A DNA stretch of 32,636 nucleotides, from NCBI GenBank assembly GCA_964407825.1, contig CAYOXD010000021.1, positions 1-32,636 of the forward strand, given 5' to 3'. Positions 6,717 through 15,186 of the stretch are shown here, one piece after another. The translations under genes were made by a program, and so were the position numbers. The stretch comes from CAYOXD01 sp964407825 (GTDB lineage: Bacteria; Desulfobacterota; Desulfobacteria; Desulfobacterales; JAFDDL01). Every line of letters begins with the position of its first letter. Position 1 is the first letter of the stretch. The notes below the pieces were generated by a model. The model did not search any database. It was not told where the DNA came from and was given only the letters and a program-made list of their open reading frames with translations.

Positions 6717-8153
6717 ATGAGCACGTATCTCTTCTACGATATCGAAACCTCCGGTCTGAACAAGGCCTTTGATCAGGTGCTTCAATTTTCAGCCATCCGA
6801 ACCGATGCGGATCTTCAGGAGGTGGACCAGACCGATCTCACCGTCCGCCTGCGGCCGGACACCATCGTCTCGCCCGGCGCCCTGATCACCCACCGGATCG
6901 GCGTTTCCCAGCTCCAGGAGGGGCTTTGCGAATACGAGGCCACCGGCCGGATCCATCGTCTCCTCAACCGGCCCGGGACCATCAGCCTGGGGTACAACAC
7001 CATGGGCTTCGACGATGAGTTCCTGCGTTTCTCCTTCCACCGGAACCTCCTGCCCCCCTACACCCATCAGTACAGCAACGGGTGCGGGCGCATGGATCTG
7101 CTGCCCATCGCGATCATCTACCACCTCTACAAGCCGGAGGTCCTGGAATGGCCCCGGTTAAACGGCAGGACCACCCTGAAGCTCGAGCACCTCAACGCCG
7201 CCAACCGTCTGGCCACCGGCCGGGCCCACGAAGCGCTGGCCGACGTCATGGCCACCCTGGCCCTTGCCCGCAAATTTTCCAGGCATGAGGAAATGTGGCG
7301 CTACCTGGTCGGCTCCTTTCACAAGGCCACCGATGCGGATCGGCTCTCACGGCTGCCGCTGGCCCACCAGCGCCCCGGCTGCCGTCACGTGGCCGGTCTG
7401 CTGATCGCCAGCGAATTCGGAGCGGAGCTCCGATACCAGGCCCCGGCTCTCCTTCTGGGAACCTCCATCGCCTATCCGAACCAAAGCCTGTGGCTCCGTT
7501 TGGATCTCCCGGAACTTCAGAAGACGCGCCCGGACAACGTGCCCGACACGACCTGGGTGATCCGAAAACGCATGGGGGATCCCCCCCTTGTCCTCCCGCC
7601 CCACGCCCGGTACCTGGACCTGCTCGATGGCGACAGAAAGGCGCTGATGAGGGAAAATCTGAAATGGCTCATCGGCCATGACAGGGTATTGAGCGACATT
7701 GCAACCTATCATCAGCAATTCACATATCCAGAAATTCCGGACTTGGACCCGGACGCGGCGCTCTATCAGCTGGGGTTCATGTCACCTTCAGAGGCCCGGG
7801 TGTGCACCGAGTTTCACGAGGCGCCCCTGCCTGAGAAGGCGCGTCTCGTCTCGCAATTTCAGCGGGAGGAGATCCGGCAACTGGCCGCCCGCGTTCTGTT
7901 CAGAAACTATCCCGCCCATGCCCCGCCTCACTATCAGGCCAAATTTTCAGCCTATATGGATCGGGTGAACGCTCTCCGGGAAGAGGAGGTACTCCTGGAT
8001 TTCAAAGGCGAGGGGCGAACGACTCCCCTGGCGGCGCTGCGGGAAAGCGAGCAGCTCTCCCGCAGTACCGACCTCGACGCCGAACAGCTTCGCCTCTTGG
8101 CGGAACTGTCCGGCTACCTGAGGCGAAACTTCGCTCTCGGTGAAAACGGGTAA
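6717..8153 (+). CDS. sbcB: Exodeoxyribonuclease I
   Basis: A 3'-to-5' single-strand DNA exonuclease used in recombination and mismatch repair. The 478-residue length fits ExoI. DEDDh catalytic blocks are visible: D8-I-E10 at the N-terminus, GYNTMGFDDEF, and AHEALADVMATLALA, which corresponds to the AHDAMADVYATIA block of E. coli ExoI. The remainder covers the SH3-like and helical ExoI C-terminal regions. I chose the ATG at 6717 (MSTYLFYDIETSG) because upstream in-frame codons lie inside the divergent radical SAM gene and lack similarity. No good Shine-Dalgarno site precedes it. It is not obviously in an operon. Confidence 0.93.
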   Translation: MSTYLFYDIETSGLNKAFDQVLQFSAIRTDADLQEVDQTDLTVRLRPDTIVSPGALITHRIGVSQLQEGLCEYEATGRIHRLLNRPGTISLGYNTMGFDDEFLRFSFHRNLLPPYTHQYSNGCGRMDLLPIAIIYHLYKPEVLEWPRLNGRTTLKLEHLNAANRLATGRAHEALADVMATLALARKFSRHEEMWRYLVGSFHKATDADRLSRLPLAHQRPGCRHVAGLLIASEFGAELRYQAPALLLGTSIAYPNQSLWLRLDLPELQKTRPDNVPDTTWVIRKRMGDPPLVLPPHARYLDLLDGDRKALMRENLKWLIGHDRVLSDIATYHQQFTYPEIPDLDPDAALYQLGFMSPSEARVCTEFHEAPLPEKARLVSQFQREEIRQLAARVLFRNYPAHAPPHYQAKFSAYMDRVNALREEEVLLDFKGEGRTTPLAALRESEQLSRSTDLDAEQLRLLAELSGYLRRNFALGENG

Positions 8154-8168
8154 ACGTCCAGGACCCTC

Positions 8169-8399
8169 TCATTCGATGATTTCAAGGATGAAATTGGTTT
8201 TCATTTTTGCGGACACCCCCATGAGGATGGTCCGTATGGCCAGAGCCGTTTTCCCGCCTCGACCGATCACCTTGCCCACGTCCTCCTTGGCTACGTGCAG
8301 TTCGAATATGGTACTCTGGGTTCCCTTGACCTCATTGACTCTCACCTTGTCCGGGTAATCCACCAGTGCTTTTGCGATATCAGCTACGAGTTCTTTCAT
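8169..8399 (-). CDS. khpA: KH-domain RNA-binding protein, KhpA-like
   Basis: A 76-residue single type II KH domain. The nucleic-acid-binding GxxG loop is G46-R-G-G49 in VGKVIGRGGKTALAI. The length matches KhpA/YlqC, a small RNA-binding protein that partners KhpB in Gram-positive bacteria and affects cell size and RNA biology. The start at 8399 has AGAGGT six nucleotides upstream; the upstream ATGs are less likely. In many genomes this gene sits between rpsP and rimM, but here it is alone, converging on sbcB and divergent from the OsmC gene. Confidence 0.88.
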   Translation of the reverse strand: MKELVADIAKALVDYPDKVRVNEVKGTQSTIFELHVAKEDVGKVIGRGGKTALAIRTILMGVSAKMKTNFILEIIE

Positions 8400-8570
8400 G
8401 TGCGACCTCTCCATTTCAATGTAAGATAAATGTGCCCGCTCCACCTTGCGCTCATGTCGCCATCACCTTGCCCGAATCGAGTTCGTTGGGTTTACAGAGC
8501 TTATCGCAATTCATCGGGGCAGGTCTTGCTCCCTCCGGATTACAGGAACGAAGCACCGATACCCTCTTTA

Positions 8571-8599
8571 TTGAATTATCAGAAAAGAGAGTGTATACC
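8571..8599 (+). promoter_or_regulatory. Predicted promoter of the OsmC-family gene
   Basis: TTGAAT (8571-8576), a 17-bp spacer and TATACC (8594-8599), about 30 nt before the start codon. The rest of the 8400-8570 interval shows nothing recognisable. Confidence 0.45.
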
Positions 8600-8631
8600 A
8601 AGAATAAACTGATTAACCAAACGGGGGATTC

Positions 8632-9108
8632 ATGACGGACAAGGGTAAAACAACGGTTGCAGAACTGGAAAATGAACTCAACGGATACAAGGAAAAAATC
8701 CTGCCGGTCAACAAAGGCCGGCTGCGGCTGGAGCGGGACCTGTACTTCCTGGGAACCACCCAGCGAGGCTATGAGGTGGAATACGACACCACCTACCAGG
8801 AGGGCTGTTCTCCGACGGAAACACTGCTGATGAGTCTGGCGGGCTGTCTTTCCATTGACATGGTAAGCATGCTGCGAAAGATGCGGTGCACCATCGATGA
8901 CTATGAAATCGAATTCCAGGGCGAAAGGAAACCGGACCCACCCCAGTACTATACCAGCATGGATCTGCATATCCGTATCCGGGGGGAGGGAATCACCCCC
9001 AACAAACTCGATCGCGCCATTTCCCTCTCGCAAAACAAGTACTGCTCTGTACACCACTCGCTTCGGGACGATATCCGGGTGACGGTCACCTATGACATCG
9101 AATCATAG
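8632..9108 (+). CDS. OsmC/Ohr family protein
   Basis: A 158-residue protein of the OsmC superfamily, whose best-known members reduce organic hydroperoxides with two reactive cysteines. Both are present: C72 in LMSLAGCLSIDMV and C138 in NKYCSVHHSL. The sequence resembles the YhfA-like branch more than Ohr, so the physiological substrate is uncertain. GGGGGA precedes the ATG at 8632. It is followed by a PilZ gene on the same strand, 43 nt away, which may be cotranscribed. Confidence 0.88.
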   Translation: MTDKGKTTVAELENELNGYKEKILPVNKGRLRLERDLYFLGTTQRGYEVEYDTTYQEGCSPTETLLMSLAGCLSIDMVSMLRKMRCTIDDYEIEFQGERKPDPPQYYTSMDLHIRIRGEGITPNKLDRAISLSQNKYCSVHHSLRDDIRVTVTYDIES

Positions 9109-9151
9109 AGGGACGTCAGGGAAGTTCGTTTCGATTTAGAAAGTTAGTAAT

Positions 9152-9643
9152 ATGAGGTACTTGACATTCACCACCAACGCGCTGGTGGTGGGCTTCTTTT
9201 CCTATGGGGTCTTTCGCATGGGATGGCATCGTCAGGGCCTCCCCTACGCCTTTCTGGCGCTATGGATCACGGGCAACCTGGTGGTCTGGACCGTATTCAG
9301 GGCAAGGCGTCATCGCGGCGGTCTGAAGGGCGTCGAACGGAGAAGTTCTCTCAGGGTGATCTATTCACCGGCCACCCGTCCCAGGCTCCGGGTGGAGGGC
9401 CACACCTTCGCCGTGGCCGACCTCTCCCAGCACGGCCTGCGCCTGATCAACGACGGTATCCACATGACTCGACCGGTTCGGGGAACCCTCACCTTTTCGG
9501 ATGGCCAGACGGTGGACATCAGCGGCACCGTTGGATGGCAAGAGGCGAACGAGACCAGTCTCCTTCTGGAAGAGCTGATCCCGCTGACCACCATCAGCAA
9601 GGAATTCCATCATCTGAGTCCTGTCACCCCCGACGATGATTAG
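9152..9643 (+). CDS. Membrane-anchored PilZ protein
   Basis: Of 163 residues, the first about 50 form two hydrophobic segments (about 5-22 and 30-48), followed by a basic stretch (RARRHRGG) that should face the cytoplasm. A PilZ domain follows with R64-SSL-R68 (RxxxR) and D90-L-S-Q-H-G95 (DxSxxG), so cyclic-di-GMP binding is likely. It is the second PilZ gene in this window, and unlike the first is membrane-tethered. It lies 43 nt after the OsmC gene and converges on the small membrane-protein gene. Function beyond ligand binding is unknown. Confidence 0.8.
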   Translation: MRYLTFTTNALVVGFFSYGVFRMGWHRQGLPYAFLALWITGNLVVWTVFRARRHRGGLKGVERRSSLRVIYSPATRPRLRVEGHTFAVADLSQHGLRLINDGIHMTRPVRGTLTFSDGQTVDISGTVGWQEANETSLLLEELIPLTTISKEFHHLSPVTPDDD

Positions 9644-9668
9644 CGGGCGCTACCGATGGGGTATAAAC

Positions 9669-9947
9669 TCAGTTTCGCGATAGCAACCCGCTGAGCACCA
9701 GAATGACGGCCCCCGTCACCAGCAACAGGAGATACAGCGGTGCCGAGGCGAGATAATTCAGAAAATGGTTCAAATGAAACCAGGTGACCTTGCCGATCCA
9801 GTCCATATGAGACGGATCGACAAGATCATAAATGCACAGGTGATTATAGTCGCCGGGCTTGCCCATCAGCGATGAGATCATCTGGAATCCATACAATAGA
9901 ATCCCACCCAGGCACATCAGGCCGCCGATAATCGACCATTTTGACAT
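9669..9947 (-). CDS. Small membrane protein of unknown function
   Basis: A 92-residue protein with two predicted membrane helices, about residues 5-28 and 65-90, separated by a polar loop with several His and Trp (YNHLCIYDLVDPSHMDW, then TWFHLNHFLNY). I do not recognise a family. The start at 9947 has a strong site, AGGGAGGGG. It lies 82 nt downstream of the tetrahaem cytochrome gene on the same strand, so the two may be cotranscribed, and a link to membrane electron transfer is conceivable but unproven. Confidence 0.65.
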   Translation of the reverse strand: MSKWSIIGGLMCLGGILLYGFQMISSLMGKPGDYNHLCIYDLVDPSHMDWIGKVTWFHLNHFLNYLASAPLYLLLLVTGAVILVLSGLLSRN

Positions 9948-10029
9948 AGGGCCCCTCCCTTTTGCAGTGTCCTGCCATCGATCGCGCCGGTGATGTCAGC
10001 GCAACCTGGCGCCAGCGTCGAGGAAGGCC

Positions 10030-10515
10030 TTATTCGCTGCTGCCATCCTTGGGGTGGCACCCGACGCACCCGGTAGGACCGGTCTTGGCCAGCCCTTTGG
10101 TCAATTTCTTTTGTGACAGCTCAAGGGCCTTGTTTTTCACTTTGATTTGTTTATGGCAATCGATGCACAGCTGATGATAGGCCTTTTTATAATACTTCAC
10201 CGCAACCTGACTGGCAGGAATCTTCCCATCCGCGTTTTTAGGCGTTGAAAGCTGGTCATGACACCCGGATGTGGTGCAGTTCTGGATCTCACCGGTACCT
10301 TTCCACGTGTGATGACAACGCTGGCAGCGATAACCGAAATGAGCGGAGTGGGGAAACGCGACCGATGAACGATGCTGCTCCGCCCCGGCCAGGGGCTTCA
10401 ACTCCAGGGTATTCATCGGAATACACAATTGGTCCACTTCCTCGCAGAGCGCGACAGAAACGCAAAGAGCCATCGACACAACAACGCCAAGAATCGCCAA
10501 ACCTATGCTACGCAT
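10030..10515 (-). CDS. Periplasmic tetrahaem cytochrome c, class III family
   Basis: A 161-residue exported protein with a signal peptide (about residues 1-24). It has four haem c attachment sites: C64-QR-C67-H68, C80-TTSG-C85-H86 (the four-residue spacing typical of cytochrome c3), C117-ID-C120-H121 and C150-VG-C153-H154. Candidate distal ligands are H56, H59, H69 and H114. Such proteins shuttle electrons between periplasmic hydrogenase or formate dehydrogenase and membrane complexes in sulfate reducers. The start at 10515 has AGGAGG, and a good promoter lies 51 bp upstream. No Tmc, Qrc or Hmc complex genes are adjacent, so its partner is unknown. Confidence 0.9.
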   Translation of the reverse strand: MRSIGLAILGVVVSMALCVSVALCEEVDQLCIPMNTLELKPLAGAEQHRSSVAFPHSAHFGYRCQRCHHTWKGTGEIQNCTTSGCHDQLSTPKNADGKIPASQVAVKYYKKAYHQLCIDCHKQIKVKNKALELSQKKLTKGLAKTGPTGCVGCHPKDGSSE

Positions 10516-10565
10516 CCTGTTCCTCCTAAAAAAACCTTTAAGTTATCGTTGGTTTCAAAGGGCAT

Positions 10566-10594
10566 CCTATAGTATGTCTTTTGGAAACTTTCAA
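10566..10594 (-). promoter_or_regulatory. Predicted promoter of the cytochrome gene
   Basis: On the minus strand TTGAAA (10594-10589), a 17-bp spacer and TATAGG (10571-10566). The predicted start lies about 45 nt before the coding region, leaving a short leader. The rest of the 10595-10734 interval is AT-rich with a small inverted repeat, AGCTT-AAA-AAGCT, near 10634. Confidence 0.55.
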
Positions 10595-10734
10595 TAATTA
10601 ATTTTTTCTTGACCCATCCAGCAGGATGACATAGCTTAAAAAGCTTTTCACGCTGTGCGCGATTCGGCCTTGCCGTCATGCCCGGCGAAATGTCACACTT
10701 GAAACTTCCGGCGCTGCCGGATCGGGAGAGCAAC

Positions 10735-11817
10735 ATGGGAAAAACACACAAGATCGCCGTACTGGGCGGTGATGGAACAGGCCCTGAGGTGGTAGCCGAA
10801 GGAAAGAAGGTCCTTCAGGCGGCTGCGAGCAAATTTGATTTCAAACTGGATATGACGGATTTCGATTTCGGCGGTGACCGCTACCTGCGCACCGGAGAGG
10901 TGCTGCCGGCCTCGGCCATCGAGGACCTGAAACAGTTCGACGCCATCTACCTCGGCGCCATCGGACATCCGGATGTGAAGCCCGGCATCCTGGAAAAGGG
11001 GATTCTTCTCTATATTCGGTTCGAACTGGATCAGTACATCAATCTCAGGCCGGTGCGCCTCTACCCCGGTGTGGATACGCCCCTCAAGGGAAAGACCCCT
11101 GAGCACATCGATTATGTGGTGGTCCGTGAAAACTCGGGAGGAATCTACACCGGAACCGGCGGGATCTCCATGAAAGGAACGCCCCATGAGGTGGCGGTCC
11201 AGAGTATGGTCTACAACCGGTTCCAGGTGGAACGATGCCTCCGGTACGCATTTGATTACGCCCGGAAGCACGGGAAAAAGGCTCGCGGCAAGGGCGACGT
11301 CAACACCCTGGGGCTCGTGGGAAAGACCAACGTGCTCACCTATGTGTTCGACCTGTGGGAGAGGGCCTTTCACGAGGTGGGAGCAAAGGACTACGCGGAT
11401 GTAAACAGGGAATACTATCACGTGGACGCCACCTGCATGTGGATGGTGAAGAGCCCCGAGTGGTTCGACGTCCTTGTGACCAGCAACATGTTCGGGGACA
11501 TCATCACGGACCTGGGGGCGGAAACCCAGGGGGGCATGGGCATTGCCGCCGGCGGCAACATCAATCCCGACGGGGTGAGCATGTTCGAGCCCATTGGCGG
11601 ATCGGCCCCCAAGTACACGGGCCAGAACATCATCAACCCCCTGGCGGCCATCTGCGCAGGGGCCATGATGCTGGAGACCCTGGGCGAGGAGACGGCTGCC
11701 GAAGCCATCGAATCGGCGGTCATGGAGGTCACCGGCACTAAAATCAAGAGTCTCAGCGCAGGCCGTATGGGCTATTCGACCTCCGAGGTCGGAGATCTGG
11801 TGGCTGAACGGGTGTAA
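10735..11817 (+). CDS. leuB: Isopropylmalate/isocitrate dehydrogenase family protein, LeuB-like
   Basis: An NAD-dependent beta-decarboxylating dehydrogenase of 360 residues, probably 3-isopropylmalate dehydrogenase of leucine synthesis. Family blocks are clear: GGDGTGPEVV at the N-terminus, the substrate-binding RxxxxxR region around LRPVRLYPGV, VVRENSGGIYTGTGG, and the metal/NAD block TSNMFGDIITDLGAETQGGMGIAAGGNI followed by GGSAPKYTGQ. The ATG at 10735 has GGGAGAG just upstream. No other leucine genes are adjacent, so a tartrate or homoisocitrate specificity cannot be excluded from sequence alone. Confidence 0.85.
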   Translation: MGKTHKIAVLGGDGTGPEVVAEGKKVLQAAASKFDFKLDMTDFDFGGDRYLRTGEVLPASAIEDLKQFDAIYLGAIGHPDVKPGILEKGILLYIRFELDQYINLRPVRLYPGVDTPLKGKTPEHIDYVVVRENSGGIYTGTGGISMKGTPHEVAVQSMVYNRFQVERCLRYAFDYARKHGKKARGKGDVNTLGLVGKTNVLTYVFDLWERAFHEVGAKDYADVNREYYHVDATCMWMVKSPEWFDVLVTSNMFGDIITDLGAETQGGMGIAAGGNINPDGVSMFEPIGGSAPKYTGQNIINPLAAICAGAMMLETLGEETAAEAIESAVMEVTGTKIKSLSAGRMGYSTSEVGDLVAERV

Positions 11818-11823
11818 TGGCAA

Positions 11824-11877
11824 GGCGTACGGCGTACGGCGAATGGCTTGAACCTGACGCCGCATGCCGTGCGCCGT
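11824..11877. repeat. Intergenic inverted repeat of GGCGTACGGC type
   Basis: The left arm at 11824-11841 is a tandem GGCGTAC-type unit. A right arm at about 11858-11875 is its reverse complement at 15 of 18 positions, with a 16-nt loop. It fills the gap between the leuB-like gene and the next gene and has no T-tract. It looks like a dispersed genomic palindrome rather than a terminator. Confidence 0.5.
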
Positions 11878-11893
11878 CAAAGGCAAAATCAGC

Positions 11894-13708
11894 ATGGCAA
11901 AGGACACTACCGATGAGGCCGTTGTTCAGGACGGCTGCTCGAGAACCAGCATAGAGGACCTCCCTCCGGAGAAGGCGGCGTGGCGCACCACCTTTTTTCT
12001 CGAAAATCATCTGGATCATTTCGCCTTCCCGGACAAGGTGGGGAGCCCCGAGCAGATGCGGTTCATGGTGTACCTCGATGAGTACCAGCGCTACTACCCC
12101 TGCTCGGACCGCACCTTCAAGGCCATCATGAGCCAGCGGAAACTGCCCGATCTCCAGCGGCGCTACCGGGCGGTCCTGGACCGGATCCTGCGATCCATCG
12201 ATGAGAAGATCGAAGAGGAAAAGGAAAGAAAATACCTCTGTGAACTGCTCCGCTTCAAATTCCAGCGCGAAACCCGCGACCAGCTGATTCTGCCCACGCG
12301 CCTGGAAAAGCGGCTCATCCACATCTATCTCAACCGGACGCAGATCGAGGACCCCTGGGCCGATGAGAAGGCGGCCCGCAACCAGCGGGTGGACACGGCG
12401 CTACGCTCCAAAGCCTTTTACGACGCCCTCAATCACTGGGATCCCGACGACTTCGAAAAACCGCCCGCCAATCTCGGCGAGCTCAAGGAAGCGGCGCGCC
12501 AGCTGGAATTCATGCGTCTGTTGAGCCTCACCGGTGAAAGCGCCCTATGGGAAAAGCAGGGGCCTCTGCCATCCCAGAAGGAGGCATACCTCGACATATT
12601 CAAGCGTCCCATCCGCGGCAACGGTCTCGAGGCCCTGGTGCAGTTCCTCGACATTCGCCGGGTCGATCTGGCCACCCCCGTCCAACCCAAGCGGATCCTC
12701 TGGCTGACCGACGAATCCGGAGAGGTCATGGTGGACCTGGCCATCATCCGTTACCTCACCCAGCTGGGCCACAAGGTGATCATCTCCTTCATGGAGGGCC
12801 CCCTGTTCACCTCCGTGAACATCTACGACACGGAACGGGACAAGGTACTGGCCAAGGCACTGGGAAGTCCGGTCTTCCTGCTGGACCGCCGTATCCACAA
12901 GAACGATATGGTGCGGATCCTCAGGCAGGACAGCAGCGTGATCGTCCTTTCCGACGGAACCCAGGAGACCCTCAACCTGCTGCTGGCCTCCACCACCTTC
13001 GCCCGGGTGTTCAAGGAGGTGGACGCCGTGATTTCCAGGGGGGAATTGCAGAGAAGGCGCTTTTTCGACACCCACTTTCAATTCACCCAGGATATTTACA
13101 ACATCTCCACGGACAAAAACGGTGCGGTCGGCGTGCACTGCAACCCCCGCCATCCGGGGTCTAGCAAGTTCTCCCACGCGGATCTGGAAAAGAAGGCCCG
13201 GGCCATCATCGATGAGATGGTGGCGGCAAAGAAAAACGGCATGACCGTGGTGTTCTACAGCGGCATCATCGGCTCGATACCCGGAAAGATCCGCATCGCC
13301 AAAAAAATCATGACCACCTTTATCGATTTTCTGAAGAAGCAGCTGGCGCAGACCTTCATCATCAACCCGTCCGAATACTTCGAGCCGGGCATGGATGCCG
13401 ATGACCTGATGTATATGTGGGAGATTGTCCAGACCAGCGGATTCATCGACATCTGGCGCTTCCAGAGCTACGAGGACATCGTCAAGGCCTTCGAGCTTCT
13501 GGGGCGAAAGGTGCCACCGGAATGGGTGGGAAAGGACGCCACCTTCAGCACGGGGTGCACCAAGGAGATGAAGATCGCCGAGCGGGTTCAGAAAAAATAC
13601 CCCGAAATGCAGATCATCGGGCCGGCCCGGGAAAAATTCACCCGCCGGCAGGAGTACGGGGTGGGCCAGATGTTCGATCAACGGCTGAAAAATGTCCGAT
13701 TCCACTGA
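11894..13708 (+). CDS. Large protein with DUF89/ARMT1-like features
   Basis: A 604-residue cytoplasmic protein without signal peptide or membrane segments. The central block RILWLTDESGEVMVDLAI (residues about 267-284) resembles the LxxLxDNxGE-D motif of DUF89/ARMT1 metal-dependent phosphatases, and VDAVISRGELQRRRFFD lies where that family has its second active-site block, although the usual KGxGN residues are not conserved. The N-terminal 250 residues are helical and charged, and I do not recognise them. I chose the start at 11894 (MAKDTTDE), with AAAGG upstream. The last 17 nt overlap the methyltransferase gene, so the two are translationally coupled. The function is unknown and the family link tentative. 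Confidence 0.6.
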   Translation: MAKDTTDEAVVQDGCSRTSIEDLPPEKAAWRTTFFLENHLDHFAFPDKVGSPEQMRFMVYLDEYQRYYPCSDRTFKAIMSQRKLPDLQRRYRAVLDRILRSIDEKIEEEKERKYLCELLRFKFQRETRDQLILPTRLEKRLIHIYLNRTQIEDPWADEKAARNQRVDTALRSKAFYDALNHWDPDDFEKPPANLGELKEAARQLEFMRLLSLTGESALWEKQGPLPSQKEAYLDIFKRPIRGNGLEALVQFLDIRRVDLATPVQPKRILWLTDESGEVMVDLAIIRYLTQLGHKVIISFMEGPLFTSVNIYDTERDKVLAKALGSPVFLLDRRIHKNDMVRILRQDSSVIVLSDGTQETLNLLLASTTFARVFKEVDAVISRGELQRRRFFDTHFQFTQDIYNISTDKNGAVGVHCNPRHPGSSKFSHADLEKKARAIIDEMVAAKKNGMTVVFYSGIIGSIPGKIRIAKKIMTTFIDFLKKQLAQTFIINPSEYFEPGMDADDLMYMWEIVQTSGFIDIWRFQSYEDIVKAFELLGRKVPPEWVGKDATFSTGCTKEMKIAERVQKKYPEMQIIGPAREKFTRRQEYGVGQMFDQRLKNVRFH

Positions 13709-14894
13709 TGCGGCGGCGATGCCCATGGAATCGATTCATAGGGTTCACTTCAACAACGCGAAAAAGATGCGCCAGGTGGCCGACGCCACCGTCGCCCTCA
13801 TGGTCACTTCCCCCCCCTACCCCATGATCGAAATGTGGGACGAGGCCTTTATCCGGGCGGACCGTTCCGTGGAAAAGGCCCTGGCGCAGGGCCGGGGAAT
13901 GGACGCCTTCGAACGGATGCATCGAACCCTGGATCCCGTATGGGCCGAGGTTCATCGCGTTCTGGCACCCGGTGGCATCGCCTGCGTCAACATCGGGGAC
14001 GCCACCCGCACCCTGAAGGACACCTTCACCCTCTACCCCAACCATGCCCGGATTCTCACCGCCCTTCTGGCCATGGGATTTCGGCCGCTTCCGGAAATTC
14101 TCTGGCGCAAGCAGACCAACGCCCCCAACAAGTTCATGGGCTCGGGCATGATGCCGCCGGGGGCCTATGTCACCCTGGAGCACGAGCACATCCTCATCGT
14201 GAGAAAGGGCGACAAGCGCGAATTTCTCCGGCCGTCGGAAAAGCAAAACCGGCGGGAGAGCGCCTATTTCTGGGAGGAGCGCAACCAGTGGTTCTCCGAT
14301 GTCTGGATGGACCTCAAGGGAACGAGGCAGCGCCTGGACGATAACGAGACCCGAAAGCGAAGCGCCGCCTATCCCTTCGAGGTCCCCTACCGGCTCATCA
14401 ACATGTTCTCCGTCAAGGGGGACCTGGTGCTGGATCCCTTCCTCGGTACCGGCACCACCCTGGCCGCCGCCATGGCGGCCGGACGAAACAGTGTGGGCTA
14501 TGAACTGTCCCGGGAATTCCTGCCCGTCATCCACAGCCGGCTCGAGACCATCGTCCCCTTTTCAAACGAACGGATCACCGGCCGGCTCACCGACCATATG
14601 AATTTTGTCATCCAGAGGCAGCGGGAGAAGGGGTCCCTGAAACACCGAAACGCTCCCTACGGCTTTCCGGTGGTCACCCGCCAGGAGGCGCACCTTCTGA
14701 TCAATGCCCTGGAAGGCGTTGCGCTCCAGGATGACACGACCCTCCGTGTGACCTACAGCGACACCCCCCAGGCCGATTATGTCCTGGCCTCCGAGCCTTC
14801 CACGCCAGCACCGGGAAAGCCGAAAATGCAGGGGCAAAAGAAAAAGGGGGCTTCCATCCCCCGCTATACCCAGCAATCGATTCTGGAGGAGTAG
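13692..14894 (+). CDS. DNA methyltransferase, beta-type N4-cytosine or N6-adenine
   Basis: A 400-residue SAM-dependent DNA methyltransferase. The catalytic motif TSPPY (residues 39-43) comes before the SAM-binding motif DPFLGTGTT (248-256), which is the beta-class order; SPPY rather than DPPY slightly favours cytosine-N4. The roughly 100-residue extension after the core may contribute to target recognition. No restriction endonuclease is recognisable on either side, so it is an apparent solitary methyltransferase. It overlaps the preceding DUF89-like gene by 17 nt, has no clear Shine-Dalgarno site of its own, and probably depends on translational coupling. Its target sequence cannot be read from the protein. 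Confidence 0.88.
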   Translation: MSDSTDAAAMPMESIHRVHFNNAKKMRQVADATVALMVTSPPYPMIEMWDEAFIRADRSVEKALAQGRGMDAFERMHRTLDPVWAEVHRVLAPGGIACVNIGDATRTLKDTFTLYPNHARILTALLAMGFRPLPEILWRKQTNAPNKFMGSGMMPPGAYVTLEHEHILIVRKGDKREFLRPSEKQNRRESAYFWEERNQWFSDVWMDLKGTRQRLDDNETRKRSAAYPFEVPYRLINMFSVKGDLVLDPFLGTGTTLAAAMAAGRNSVGYELSREFLPVIHSRLETIVPFSNERITGRLTDHMNFVIQRQREKGSLKHRNAPYGFPVVTRQEAHLLINALEGVALQDDTTLRVTYSDTPQADYVLASEPSTPAPGKPKMQGQKKKGASIPRYTQQSILEE

Positions 14895-15027
14895 TCCGCT
14901 AGCCGCGGACCATAAGGCGCTCTGCGGATCAACAGGCGACCGGATCGACTGTTGACGTCGCTGATGATTATCGTTTGGAAAGCAAGTTCCCGGAACGTTC
15001 TTTTCGGGGTCGAACATGTCGGCATTG

Positions 15028-15077
15028 CGATCGTTTTCGAAATCGGTTTCGGTTTCGATACCGATACCGATTTCGAT
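15028..15077. repeat. Intergenic GATACCGAT-type hairpin
   Basis: TCGAAATCGGTTTCGGT (15037-15053) and ACCGATACCGATTTCGA (15060-15076) are reverse complements at 16 of 17 positions around the 6-nt loop TTCGAT. It lies in the 292-bp gap between the methyltransferase and the lipoprotein gene, where I see no coding sequence. Related units occur at 28509-28595, so this appears to be a dispersed repeat family. Confidence 0.65.
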
Positions 15078-15186
15078 GGGTTGCAGGCGGCTGCGCCGCG
15101 GGCTGTGATGACGGAAATGCCCAAAAGGCATTGATTTCGATATCAACTCGGCGTAAAATTGTACAAAATCAATGGAGGACCGAACA

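Noticed and set aside
10693..11907. A 404-codon minus-strand ORF opposite the leuB-like gene
   Set aside because: It is an antisense shadow with low-complexity composition; the plus-strand protein has all the dehydrogenase motifs.
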